This document shows, piece by piece, positions 42,976 through 52,023 of a stretch of 64,000 nucleotides of DNA. The notes beneath the pieces were generated by a model. The model was not told the origin of the DNA. It saw only the letters and a list, made by a program, of their open reading frames with translations, and did no database searches. Each line of letters opens with the position of its first letter. Positions within the stretch are counted from its first letter, which is position 1. Source of the stretch: Nitrospina sp. LS_NOB (GTDB lineage: Bacteria > Nitrospinota > Nitrospinia > Nitrospinales > VA-1); the NCBI GenBank assembly GCA_001542995.1, contig LFLA01000013.1, positions 1-64,000 of the forward strand. The letters run 5' to 3'. The translations under genes were made by a program, and so were the position numbers.

Positions 42976-45606
42976 TTAACTGTCTTCCTGAATAACGGCC
43001 TGGGCAGCGGCAAGTATGGCAGTGGGAACCCGATAAGGGGAACAACTGACGTAGTCCAAACCTAATTTATTAAAAAAGTTAATTGATGCGGGGTCTCCTC
43101 CATGCTCTCCGCACACCCCCAAGTGGATATTGGGTTTGACCTTTTTGCCTTTTTCAACCGCGATACCGATCAATTGACCCACCCCCTCCTGGTCCACCGT
43201 CACAAACGGGTCATGGGTCAGCAGACCTTTATCGAGATATTCGTTCAGGAAACTTCCGGAATCATCCCGGCTGAGTCCGAAGGCGGTCTGTGTCAGGTCG
43301 TTGGTTCCGAAGGAAAAGAAATCCGCATCCACCGCAATTTCATCTGCCGTCATGGCAGCCCGGGGAAGCTCGATCATGGTACCGATTTTATAATTCAGGT
43401 CCACACCGGCTTTTTCAATCGCATCCTCAGCCACTTCAACAATGAGTTCACGAACAATTTTGAATTCATTAACATGCGCTACAAGTGGCACCATAATTTC
43501 CGGAAAAACTTTAATGCCCTTTTTGGCCTGCCTGCATGCCGCTTCAACAATCGCCCGAACCTGCATCCGGTAAATATCCGGGAAGGTGATCCCAAGCCGA
43601 CAACCGCGATGCCCAAGCATGGGGTTGACTTCCTTCATCGTTTCAATTTTCTTACCCAAAGCCGCTGGCGACACTTTCATCTCCTTGGCCAGGTTTTTAA
43701 TGTCCGCCCGGGAATTGGGCAGAAATTCGTGTAAAGGAGGATCCAGCAACCGCACCGTGACCGGAAGCCCCTCCATCACCTTAAAAATTTCGGTAAAATC
43801 CCCGCGTTGGATGGGAAGCAGTTTCTTCAAGGCCTCATCGCGAACTTTGCTGCCCTCGGCAACAATCATTTTGCGTACCAGGAAAATACGCTCTTCATCA
43901 AAGAACATATGCTCCGTGCGGCACAACCCGATCCCCTGCGCTCCAAAATCCCGCGCCATCAAGGCATCGTGCGGAGTGTCAGCATTGGCCCGAATTTGTA
44001 GAGATCGGACTTCCCCCGCCCAAGTCATCATGCGCGTAAAGTTACTGGTCAGCCGGGACTGGATCAAAGGCACCGCCCCTTGGATCACCCTGCCTGTCGT
44101 TCCATCCAGAGTGATCGAATCCATCTCCTTAAGCTGGACGTCCCCAAGCGTACATTTTTTTCTCTTCACGTTAACATCCAGAGCACTGACTCCGGAAACA
44201 CAAGGCTTGCCCATGGCCCGGGCCACCACTGCGGCATGTGAAGTCATGCCTCCCTTGGCGGTCAGTATTCCCTGCGACACACTCATTCCATGAATATCTT
44301 CCGGCGATGTCTCCATGCGGACAAGAATAACTTTTTCTTTTTTCTCAGCCATTTCCTGGGCACGCTCGGGAGTGAATACAATCTTCCCTGCGGCCGCACC
44401 AGGGGAGGCACCCAAACCCTTGCCCAGTAATTTTAATTTCGCCTTGGGGGAAATCATCGGATGAAAGATTTGATCCAATTGGTTTGCTGGAACCCGCATC
44501 AGGGCTTCCCGTTTACTGATCAACCCCTCATTCACCATATCAATCGCTACTTTGATAGCCGAGGCAGCCGTGCGCTTGCCAGACCGGGTCTGCAATAAAA
44601 ACAATTTCTGGTTTTCAATGGTGAACTCCAGATCCTGCATATCCTTGTAATGGTTTTCCAGTTTCTGGTAAACCTTCACCAGATCCTGATACACCTCCGG
44701 CATGTCCTGCTCCAGCATTTCAATCGAGTTGGGTGTCCGAACTCCTGCGACAACATCCTCACCCTGAGCATTGATCATGTATTCGCCATAGAATTTCTTT
44801 TCCCCCGTGGCCGGGTTGCGGGTGAATGCAACACCGGTGGCGGAAGTCTCTCCCATGTTGCCAAACACCATGGACTGGACAGTGACCGCCGTGCCCCATT
44901 CGTGCGGAATTCCATGCAGTCTTCTATACGTTCGCGCACGATCCGTGTTCCAGGAATTGAACACTGCCTCAATCGCCATGTGCAGCTGTTGCATAGGGTC
45001 TTCTAAAAACTCTTCCCCCATCACGCGAACCACCAAAGCTTTGAATTGCCGGATGAGCGCTTTCAACTCCTGAATGGTAAATTCCGTATCAAATTCGATT
45101 TTACGTTTTAATTTTTTCTTGGTGAGGATGGCCTCGAATCGCTCTCCGGGAATCCCCAGCACCACATCCCCGAACATGGAAATGAAACGGCGATACGAGT
45201 CGAGGGCAAACCACTCGTTCTTGGTGCTCTTGGCCAAACCTTTGGTGGCACTATCATTCAGCCCCAGGTTCAACACAGTATCCATCATCCCGGGCATGGA
45301 AACCCTTGCTCCCGATCGCACCGAAACAAGAAGAGGATTAACCGGATCGCCAAATTTTCTTCCCAGAGTCTTTTCCAGGTCTTTCAGACGGGTAAGAACT
45401 TCATCCCACAATTTAGAAGGGAAAGTATTTTTGTGTTTGAAATAGTAAACACAGGCTTCTGTACTTATGGTGAATCCGGGAGGGACTTGTATTCCCAGGG
45501 AGGCCATCTCAGCAAGGTTGGCACCTTTCCCTCCCAAGAGGTCTTTCATTCCTGCTCTGCCTTCGGAGTTTTCATCGCCGAAGGCATAAACATATTTCTG
45601 TGTCAT
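42976..45606 (-). CDS. ppdK: Pyruvate, phosphate dikinase
   Basis: 876 residues from ATG 45606 (MTQKYVYAFGDENSEG). A TTG eight codons earlier is less likely. The enzyme interconverts pyruvate, ATP and Pi with PEP, AMP and PPi. Visible parts are the N-terminal nucleotide-binding domain (LLGGKGANLAEMASLGIQVP, and SVRSGARVSMPGMMDTVLNL), the phosphohistidine domain (GGMTSHAAVVARAMGKPCVS, catalytic His) and the C-terminal PEP-binding barrel (LCRTEHMFFDEERI and LGVCGEHGGDP, catalytic Cys). All key residues are intact. It gives PEP for gluconeogenesis or carbon fixation and is alone in its unit. Confidence 0.97.
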   Translation of the reverse strand: MTQKYVYAFGDENSEGRAGMKDLLGGKGANLAEMASLGIQVPPGFTISTEACVYYFKHKNTFPSKLWDEVLTRLKDLEKTLGRKFGDPVNPLLVSVRSGARVSMPGMMDTVLNLGLNDSATKGLAKSTKNEWFALDSYRRFISMFGDVVLGIPGERFEAILTKKKLKRKIEFDTEFTIQELKALIRQFKALVVRVMGEEFLEDPMQQLHMAIEAVFNSWNTDRARTYRRLHGIPHEWGTAVTVQSMVFGNMGETSATGVAFTRNPATGEKKFYGEYMINAQGEDVVAGVRTPNSIEMLEQDMPEVYQDLVKVYQKLENHYKDMQDLEFTIENQKLFLLQTRSGKRTAASAIKVAIDMVNEGLISKREALMRVPANQLDQIFHPMISPKAKLKLLGKGLGASPGAAAGKIVFTPERAQEMAEKKEKVILVRMETSPEDIHGMSVSQGILTAKGGMTSHAAVVARAMGKPCVSGVSALDVNVKRKKCTLGDVQLKEMDSITLDGTTGRVIQGAVPLIQSRLTSNFTRMMTWAGEVRSLQIRANADTPHDALMARDFGAQGIGLCRTEHMFFDEERIFLVRKMIVAEGSKVRDEALKKLLPIQRGDFTEIFKVMEGLPVTVRLLDPPLHEFLPNSRADIKNLAKEMKVSPAALGKKIETMKEVNPMLGHRGCRLGITFPDIYRMQVRAIVEAACRQAKKGIKVFPEIMVPLVAHVNEFKIVRELIVEVAEDAIEKAGVDLNYKIGTMIELPRAAMTADEIAVDADFFSFGTNDLTQTAFGLSRDDSGSFLNEYLDKGLLTHDPFVTVDQEGVGQLIGIAVEKGKKVKPNIHLGVCGEHGGDPASINFFNKLGLDYVSCSPYRVPTAILAAAQAVIQEDS

Positions 45607-45696
45607 AAAAAAACCTGGCCTCTCAACCAACTGAAAATAGGGACTAAACAGCCTAAAAGTGGAGTGACGGTAGACTATCCGATGGCAAAAGGGTTT

Positions 45697-47763
45697 TCAA
45701 CCTTTTTTCAAAATGATCCGGGAAAAATCGGCAAGCCCCGAAAAAAGACCGGAAATCTGATACAGAAGGTGGAGTCGATTATTGCGCAATGAAACATCTT
45801 CCACCATAACCATGACCTCATCAAAAAACCCGTCCACCGCAGGTTTTATTTCTACAATTTTTTCCAGAGCCTGATCAAATTCCTTGTTTTGAATGTGCCG
45901 AAGCACCGGGTCCCGAACCTTCAAATACGCTTCGAACAACTTTTTTTCGGCAGGTTCATTTAACAATCCAGGGTCCACTTCGCCCTCAGCCTCATCATTG
46001 AGGATGCTGACAACTCTACGAAAAGCAATAGCCAAAGGTTCAAAATAAGGTTGTTTCTTCAAATCGGAAAAAGCAGAAACCTTTTTCCTGATATCGACAA
46101 TGGAATCCAGACCCGTGGACAGTACACAATCAATCGCGTCATAAGGAAACCCCTCGGCGTTCAAATGGGTTTTGTACCTCTGAGAAAATAAATCCATCAC
46201 ATGATTTTTGATGGCTTTGGGTTCCAGTTTGAGTTTCGAACTCATCAAGCGCAGACCTTCTTCCACCAGACTGTCCAACGATATCTGCCAACCCCGGTTA
46301 AGAAAAATCTGGATGATGCCCAGTGCATTTCGTCTCAAAGCATACGGGTCTTCAGAACCGGTGGGAATCAAACCCACCCCAATACAGCCTAAAATAGTAT
46401 CGAGCTTGTCCGCGACCGCGATGACCGCTCCCAACTCACTTTCAGGAGGAGCATCTCCGGCAAAAGAAGGACGGTAATGTTCCTTAACCGCCTGCGAGAC
46501 TTCGGGCGCCTCTCCAGAATGGGACGCATAATATCCGCCCATGATGCCCTGCAATTCCGGAAACTCATAAACCATCAGGGTCACCAGATCAGCTTTGCAC
46601 AAACGCCCGGCTCTCAATGCCTGCGATTTTTTATCCGGACAGACATGAGCGGACAAAACTCCAGCAAGGCCGCAAATCCTTTCCATTTTTTCATACAGCG
46701 TTCCCAGTTTTTTTTGGAACACAACGCCTTTCAATGCGTCCACAAAATCATCCAGCTTTTTCTTTTTATCTTCATTATAAAAAAACCTAGCGTCCTCTAA
46801 ACGGGCACGCAAAACCCGCTCGTTGCCATTTTTTATTTTATCGGTTTCAGGCATATTGCTGATGGTGATAAAGCAGGGCAATAAATTTCCTTTGCCATCA
46901 GAAACAGAAAAGTACTTCTGGTGTTGTTTCATCGTCACCACCAAAAGCTCTTTCGGCAGTTCCAGAAAACCGGCATCAAAATCTCCCCGTATGGCTATCG
47001 GATACTCCACCAGATAATTGACGATGTTCAACAAGTCCGGGTCATCTTCCACCAACCCGCCAGCTTCTTGGGCGAGGTTTTGTACTTGCTCAAGAATTTT
47101 CTGTTTCCTCAACTCTGGATCGACCATTAAAAAATGGTTGGCACTCTCCTCGATATAAGAAGCCAGGTTTTTCACCTGGAATTTATCGGGTTTTAAAAAC
47201 CGATGTCCCAACGAAAAGTCACCACACCCAATACCGTCAAAACTAAACTGCAGAGGCTTGCCATCAAATATTGCGGTGATCCAATGCAAAGGCCGTGCGA
47301 AGGGACGAGTCTTGTTTTGCCAGCGCATTTTTTTGGGGAAGGGGATATTGCCCACGAACTGCGGCAGAAATTCATTAAGATGGTCGGGAGTAGGGCGACC
47401 CTTTTTCTCTACACGGGCACAGACCACTTCCCCCTTTGGGGTGTTCTCCCGGGTTAAGGCGGAAACCTCCAAACCCTTGCCCCGGGCAAACCCAATCGCC
47501 GCCTTGGTGGGCTTTCCCTGATGGTCATAAGCCACAGAGACACTGGGGCCATGAAAAAGATCCACGCAATCTTCCTGCAAGGCCTGCACTCCTTTGACCG
47601 ACACCACCAACCTTCTGGGCGTACCTAGAATTTCCGGGGTCTCGGCCTGAATCCGGTTGCGAGCAAAAAATGCCGCCAACTCCTCACGCATATATTCGAG
47701 GGCAGGCTGAACATATCCCGAAGGGATTTCCTCGGAACCAATTTCTAGAAAAAATTCGGGCAT
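45697..47763 (-). CDS. glyS: Glycine-tRNA ligase beta subunit
   Basis: 688 residues, normal for the beta subunit of the bacterial alpha2beta2 glycyl-tRNA synthetase. Typical blocks are FFLEIGSEEIPSGYVQPAL at the N-terminus, FPKKMRWQNKTRPFARPLHW, VVTMKQHQKYFSVSD, VADKLDTILGCIGVGLIPTG and DPYALRRNALGIIQIFLNRG, followed by the DALR-like anticodon-binding C-terminal domain. It works with GlyQ, encoded 2.5 kb away on the same strand. In most bacteria the two genes are adjacent; here a STAND-type gene in the opposite orientation lies between them. Confidence 0.97.
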   Translation of the reverse strand: MPEFFLEIGSEEIPSGYVQPALEYMREELAAFFARNRIQAETPEILGTPRRLVVSVKGVQALQEDCVDLFHGPSVSVAYDHQGKPTKAAIGFARGKGLEVSALTRENTPKGEVVCARVEKKGRPTPDHLNEFLPQFVGNIPFPKKMRWQNKTRPFARPLHWITAIFDGKPLQFSFDGIGCGDFSLGHRFLKPDKFQVKNLASYIEESANHFLMVDPELRKQKILEQVQNLAQEAGGLVEDDPDLLNIVNYLVEYPIAIRGDFDAGFLELPKELLVVTMKQHQKYFSVSDGKGNLLPCFITISNMPETDKIKNGNERVLRARLEDARFFYNEDKKKKLDDFVDALKGVVFQKKLGTLYEKMERICGLAGVLSAHVCPDKKSQALRAGRLCKADLVTLMVYEFPELQGIMGGYYASHSGEAPEVSQAVKEHYRPSFAGDAPPESELGAVIAVADKLDTILGCIGVGLIPTGSEDPYALRRNALGIIQIFLNRGWQISLDSLVEEGLRLMSSKLKLEPKAIKNHVMDLFSQRYKTHLNAEGFPYDAIDCVLSTGLDSIVDIRKKVSAFSDLKKQPYFEPLAIAFRRVVSILNDEAEGEVDPGLLNEPAEKKLFEAYLKVRDPVLRHIQNKEFDQALEKIVEIKPAVDGFFDEVMVMVEDVSLRNNRLHLLYQISGLFSGLADFSRIILKKG

Positions 47764-47884
47764 ATCGTTCCGTTCAGTTTAAAGCGGTGACAATAGGTGA
47801 CAAACTTAAGCAAAAACAAGTATTATCGAATAAATACTCATAAAGTCAACCATCAGCAAGGGCAGTTTCCTTTGAATCCCTGGT

Positions 47885-47938
47885 CATCGCATATATTGAA
47901 AAATATTCAAGGTTATGCGATGTTGATTGAATAACCTT
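47885..47938 (+). promoter_or_regulatory. Competing hairpins upstream of the STAND gene
   Basis: CATCGCATA (47885-47893) pairs with TATGCGATG (47914-47922), enclosing TTGAA-AAATA-TTCAA. AAGGTTAT (47909-47916) also pairs perfectly with ATAACCTT (47931-47938). The two stems share bases and exclude each other, like an attenuator or other leader switch. The coding region starts at 47971. Confidence 0.4.
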
Positions 47939-47970
47939 CAACAATCTACGTCACCCATTCAGGTTGCTTC

Positions 47971-50290
47971 ATGACCACAATCATTACCATCATCGTAGCG
48001 ATTGCCCTTCTGGCCGCACTGGGGAAAATATTTTCAAAAAGTTCTTCCGGTCTTCAAGGCCAGCAGGAGGCGCCTCTTGATACAGGCGAGCCTGCCTCAT
48101 CCCCCGAAAAAAGTAAGAAGAACTCCCCAGCGGTTAAAAAGGAAAGGAAAATGTTTTCCAATAAGGCTATCAAGGGAGAGAGCTTGTTCCATGCCCCACC
48201 CGAACCACCCCTGTTCACCGGCCGTAAAGAGACGCAACAATTAATCCTCGCCCGGGACTACACACCGTCCCATTTTAATAGGAGTCAGTGGGTACCCGGG
48301 AGTCGGGAAAACCTGCTTGGCCATCACCTTGATCAACAAATTCGCCCCACAATTTCCCGGTAATTGCCTGTTTATAGATATGCAGGGGGAACACCCGGAC
48401 CCCCCTTCGGCAGAAGACATCATGCGGCGAATCATTTTAAGGTTTCACCCTTCCCAGTATCTCCCGGCTGACAATAAAAAGCTGGCCAAGCTTTATCGGG
48501 CCGCCTTAAAACCACATAAAGGCATTTTGATTCTGGACAACGCCTCAAGCACCAAGCAGGTCAAACCCCTTGCCCCGCCCTCATCATGGCTCTTGATTAT
48601 GACTTCCGTAAAACCAATTTCAATACCCAGCATGGTTGCCATTGTGCTGGAGCCCATGGACAATTTAGAGGCACAAACCCTGTTGACCCGGTGGGCGGCT
48701 GGAATCAGCCCTGCTATCACAGAAATAACCCGGATCTGCAAGGGCATTCCTTTGGCTCTGGAAATCATTGGAAAACTTTTTACCATCAACTCCACCATGG
48801 CTCCTGATTACTTCGCCAAAAAACTTACAGAAGTCCGTTAAAGTTTCGGAGCAGACGACAAAGGTAATTTTTCTGACGGCGTTCGGGCCGCGATAAGCTT
48901 CAGTTACAACATGCTGCCTGACAAAGCCGCCGCAGTTCTAAAAAAGCTTTCGGTTTTTCCAGGGTCTTTCACCGCAAGCGCTGTATCCTTCATTTGTGAA
49001 GACACCAAAAACCTTTCGTTAACCGGCCTGGAAAAGTTTGGCCTGGTGCAATACAACATCAACCCCGACCGTTATTTCCTGCACGAACAAGTTAAAAAAT
49101 TTATCAAACCCCTGCTGAGTCCCGGCGATCGGAGCATGACGGAAAGACGTCTCGCCACCGAATTCATGAATGTGCTGGAAAGCGTCCATGACCAGGTAGA
49201 AAAAGGCGCCAATGAAGCGATCAAAGGATTCCGACTGCTTGACTTGGAAATGGAAAATATTAAAGCAGGTATGGAATGGGGCCGGAAACATTTCGCCAAT
49301 AATAAAGACGCGGCACAAATTTGTAATGCCTACATCGAAAATGGGGTCACGATGATCTGCCAGCGTTTGTCGCCCTCGGAAAGCATTCAATGGTTGGAAA
49401 CGGCCCTCACCGCCGCCCGGCAACTGCAAGACAAAAATGCCGAAGGCCAGCATCTCTTGAATCTTGGATGTCAATATGTGGTGTTGAGCAAATTTCAAGA
49501 AGCCACAAACACCTTGCAAAGTGCGCTTTCGTTTTGCAAAAAAGAAGGGAATGTAGAAGGACAAAGAACTGCCCTAGGCAAATTGATCCAGATCTACATA
49601 AGAAATAATGATTGTCCTAGCGCCATCAAATTTATAGAGGAGGCACTTGAGCTGGCCCGAACCAATGGCGACAAAGAAGAAGAGTTTAATCTTTTAGCGC
49701 AATTAACAATTTCCTGCACACAAAACAAGGAATACAACAAAGCCATCGATGTTGGGGACCAGGCCATGGATCTGGTCGATGAAAACGAGGACATGCCTTT
49801 ACTGATCAACTTGCTTTACAATATGGGAAAGGTACATTTAGAAAAAGGTCTGGCGTTTTCCCTGAAATCCTCTTATACCCCGCTTCAAGGAAAACTATAC
49901 TTATCACTGGGTGAAACCATTTTCCAAACCGGTGACATTCCTGGTGCCCTGAAGTGCCTTAAAAAAGCATTGGACACTGTGAGCAATGCTAAAGACCTAT
50001 CAAGTAAAGGGCCTATTATGATCCTGTTGGCTGAAATCCATATGCAAAGCCAAGGGGAAGATCAAGCTATTCATTATTTTGAAGATGTCCTGAACTTATC
50101 CAAAAAAAACAAAGACCATTTATTAGAAGGACAAGCACAATGGAAGTGGAGCCAGGCTTTGGGTAAAAATGGTAGTGCGGAAGAAGCAATAACCCGGGCG
50201 CAGAAAGCCCTAAAAATTTTTGAAGCACTCAAAAATCCTGAAGCCAGTGATATCAGGACCCAAATAGATAAATGGTCCGGAGGGGATTGA
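47971..50290 (+). pseudogene. STAND (NB-ARC-type) NTPase with TPR repeats, broken by frameshift and stop
   Basis: One gene in three pieces. 47971-48363 encodes a membrane helix (MTTIITIIVAIALLAALGKI), a linker and PPLFTGRKETQQL. A +1 shift between ~48242 and ~48271 moves to the frame with the P-loop SGYPGVGKTCLAITLINKF (about 48287-48340), GILILDNAS (Walker B) and a helical NB-ARC-like segment with IPLALEII. This ends at TAA 48839-48841. The same frame then resumes (SFGADDKGNFSDGV, SYNMLPDKAAAVLKKLSVFP) into a winged-helix and TPR region to 50290. STAND proteins act as signal-triggered switches in regulation and phage defence. Two lesions make the gene non-functional as written, unless recoded. 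It splits glyQ from glyS, and ends 5 bp from the glyQ stop, tail to tail. Confidence 0.75.
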
Positions 50291-50295
50291 TTGTT

Positions 50296-51183
50296 TCAGA
50301 CTTGCAGGTTGCCTTGCTTTTTCAGCAAGGGAAACTCCATCGCCTCCCTCTGCTGCACATAGCTTTCAGCACATAACCGGGCCAGGTTTCTCACCCGGCC
50401 AATGAACCCGGTTCGCTCCGTGACACTGATCGCTCCGCGGGCATCCAACTGATTGAAAGCATGCGAGCATTTTAAAGTGTAGTCATATGCAGGCAGGACC
50501 AGTTCCTGCTTCAGCAAATCTTTCGCTTCCGCTTCATACATATCGAACCATTGAAATAATCGTTCCTTACCCGACGCTTCAAAATTGTAACGCGAGAACT
50601 GTTTTTCTGTTTCAAGATGGACATCGCCATATAAAATATTTTCATTCCATTTAAGATCATAGACATTGTCCACATCCTGCAGATACATGGCGATGCGTTC
50701 CAGCCCATACGTCAACTCGGCCGTGATCGGTTTCAGGTCTATGCCCCCCACCTGCTGGAAATAAGTAAACTGGGTAATCTCCATGCCGTTCAGCCAGACC
50801 TCCCACCCCAAACCCCAGGCCCCGAGAGTGGGTGACTCCCAATCGTCCTCCACAAAACGGATATCGTGTTGAAGCGGGTCCACCCCCAGTGAAATCAGGC
50901 TGTCGAGATAAAGGTTCTGCACATCTTCGGGCGATGGCTTTAAGATGACCTGAAACTGGTAATAATGCTGGAGACGGTTGGGGTTTTCCCCATACCTGCC
51001 ATCGGTGGGCCTGCGTGAAGGCTCGACATAGGCGGCACTATAAGGCTCCGGACCCAATACCCGGAAAAATGTGCAGGGATTAAACGTCCCCGCGCCCACT
51101 TCAATGTCATAGGGCTGGTGCAGGGCGCATCCCCTGGATGACCAGTAGTTTTGCAGATTGAGAATAATGTCTTGAAAATGCAT
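50296..51183 (-). CDS. glyQ: Glycine-tRNA ligase alpha subunit
   Basis: 295 residues, the normal size. It carries the class II catalytic core: [80 protein letters not shown] and [20 protein letters not shown] are near-identical to the family. The alpha subunit activates glycine and charges tRNA-Gly together with GlyS. Its 3' end is 5 bp from the STAND remnant that interrupts the usual glyQ-glyS pairing, so glyS must have its own promoter or be read through ~2.5 kb. Confidence 0.97.
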   Translation of the reverse strand: MHFQDIILNLQNYWSSRGCALHQPYDIEVGAGTFNPCTFFRVLGPEPYSAAYVEPSRRPTDGRYGENPNRLQHYYQFQVILKPSPEDVQNLYLDSLISLGVDPLQHDIRFVEDDWESPTLGAWGLGWEVWLNGMEITQFTYFQQVGGIDLKPITAELTYGLERIAMYLQDVDNVYDLKWNENILYGDVHLETEKQFSRYNFEASGKERLFQWFDMYEAEAKDLLKQELVLPAYDYTLKCSHAFNQLDARGAISVTERTGFIGRVRNLARLCAESYVQQREAMEFPLLKKQGNLQV

Positions 51184-51266
51184 AGCCGTCTGGGTGTATC
51201 AAAGTTTGGCGGATAAAGTCAACCTAATCTGATAAAATCCATACATCAACCGAAAATAGGAGATGA

Positions 51267-51623
51267 TTGTTGCACACCGTTTATAAGGCGCTTGCTCCCG
51301 AAGATGTCGAACGAATTATCGCATACTGCCAGGAACACACGATCCAGAAGGGCGGGTTGTTCGAGGTTTACCTTGATCCGGACACCCAAGTAACAACGGT
51401 TGTCGTCAACTCCCGCCTGGAAGATGAACCGATGGAAAAGTTCTGCCCACTGGGAACGTTTTACTGCAACTACCTCGGCCCCGGCATCATCTCACTGGAA
51501 GAGGAAGACCCGCACCACGATGGCATGCCCTCCGCAAAAAACCATATCAAAGCTATCAAACAAACCATCGACACTCTCACCACTCGGCGTGGCCAGCGTG
51601 ACGCTGGACCCAACGAGCAATAG
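51267..51623 (+). CDS. Hypothetical protein with repeat-encoded tail
   Basis: 118 residues, not recognised. GGAG at 51259-51262 sits just before two consecutive TTG codons, so a TTG start at 51267 or 51270 is likely. The sequence has VYKALAPEDVERIIAYCQEH, an alternating beta region (LFEVYLDPDTQVTTVVVNSR) and two cysteines (FCPLGTFYCNYLGPG), and looks like a compact cytoplasmic protein. The last ~14 residues (TTRRGQRDAGPNE) are encoded by a family A hairpin pair at 51580-51607. Divergent from glyQ. Confidence 0.5.
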   Translation: MLHTVYKALAPEDVERIIAYCQEHTIQKGGLFEVYLDPDTQVTTVVVNSRLEDEPMEKFCPLGTFYCNYLGPGIISLEEEDPHHDGMPSAKNHIKAIKQTIDTLTTRRGQRDAGPNEQ

Positions 51624-51665
51624 CTGATTAAGCCGAGACAACTCCTTGCTCGCCAGAAAAATTAT
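51580..51665 (+). repeat. Complete family A element (reference copy)
   Basis: The fullest copy: hairpin 1 CCAC-TCGGC-GTGG (51580-51592), hairpin 2 CCAGCG-TGA-CGCTGG (51593-51607), ACCCAACGAGCAATAGCTGA, TTAAGCCGAGACAACTCC and TTGCTCGCCAGAAA. The same parts appear in order, sometimes inverted, at 4405, 15698, 31783, 40545 and 57445. The stop codon of the upstream gene falls inside it. Confidence 0.75.
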
Positions 51666-51667
51666 GG

Positions 51668-51991
51668 CTAGTTACCACTGGGCGTTGCCCGGTTATTCGT
51701 CGGCCCGGACCCTTTCTTGTTGATAGATGCCGGTTTTTGTGCCGATGGTACCTGAGTGAAATGGTTCTCTTCAGTCATAGAAGGAGACCGGCCTCCAAAA
51801 ATCAGGGCAACAACGATGGCACCCGCGAGGACCAAACCTGCCATCATAAAATTTTTATAGGGAATATCTAAATTTTTTCGGGCCGGTGGTCTTTGATCCT
51901 CTTGCAGGACAAGTTCCTTGAGGTTCAGGTCTTTTTCCAGCAACCTTTTATCTTCTTCCAGTTTTTTGAGCGTCTTTAATATCGTGCTCAT
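51668..51991 (-). CDS. GspB-like inner-membrane anchored protein
   Basis: 107 residues. The N-terminus MSTILKTLKKLEEDKRLLEK has the pattern of GspB/ExeB-type proteins (MSxILKALKKxE) and forms a coiled coil. A single membrane helix lies at ~50-66 (FMMAGLVLAGAIVVALIF), followed by a short polar periplasmic tail. It is 32 bp from the ExeA-like gene upstream on the same strand, a pairing typical of GspA/GspB, which help insert the secretin through peptidoglycan. The end RATPSGN is derived from a family A-like sequence. The partner relation is inferred from synteny. Confidence 0.6.
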   Translation of the reverse strand: MSTILKTLKKLEEDKRLLEKDLNLKELVLQEDQRPPARKNLDIPYKNFMMAGLVLAGAIVVALIFGGRSPSMTEENHFTQVPSAQKPASINKKGSGPTNNRATPSGN

Positions 51992-52023
51992 TGTGTCGCG
52001 CTTTCAATAAAGAAGAAGAAGGT

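Noticed and set aside
43586-44293. 235-codon plus-strand ORF opposite ppdK
   Set aside because: Shadow of the PPDK coding sequence; composition follows the codon pattern of the sense gene.
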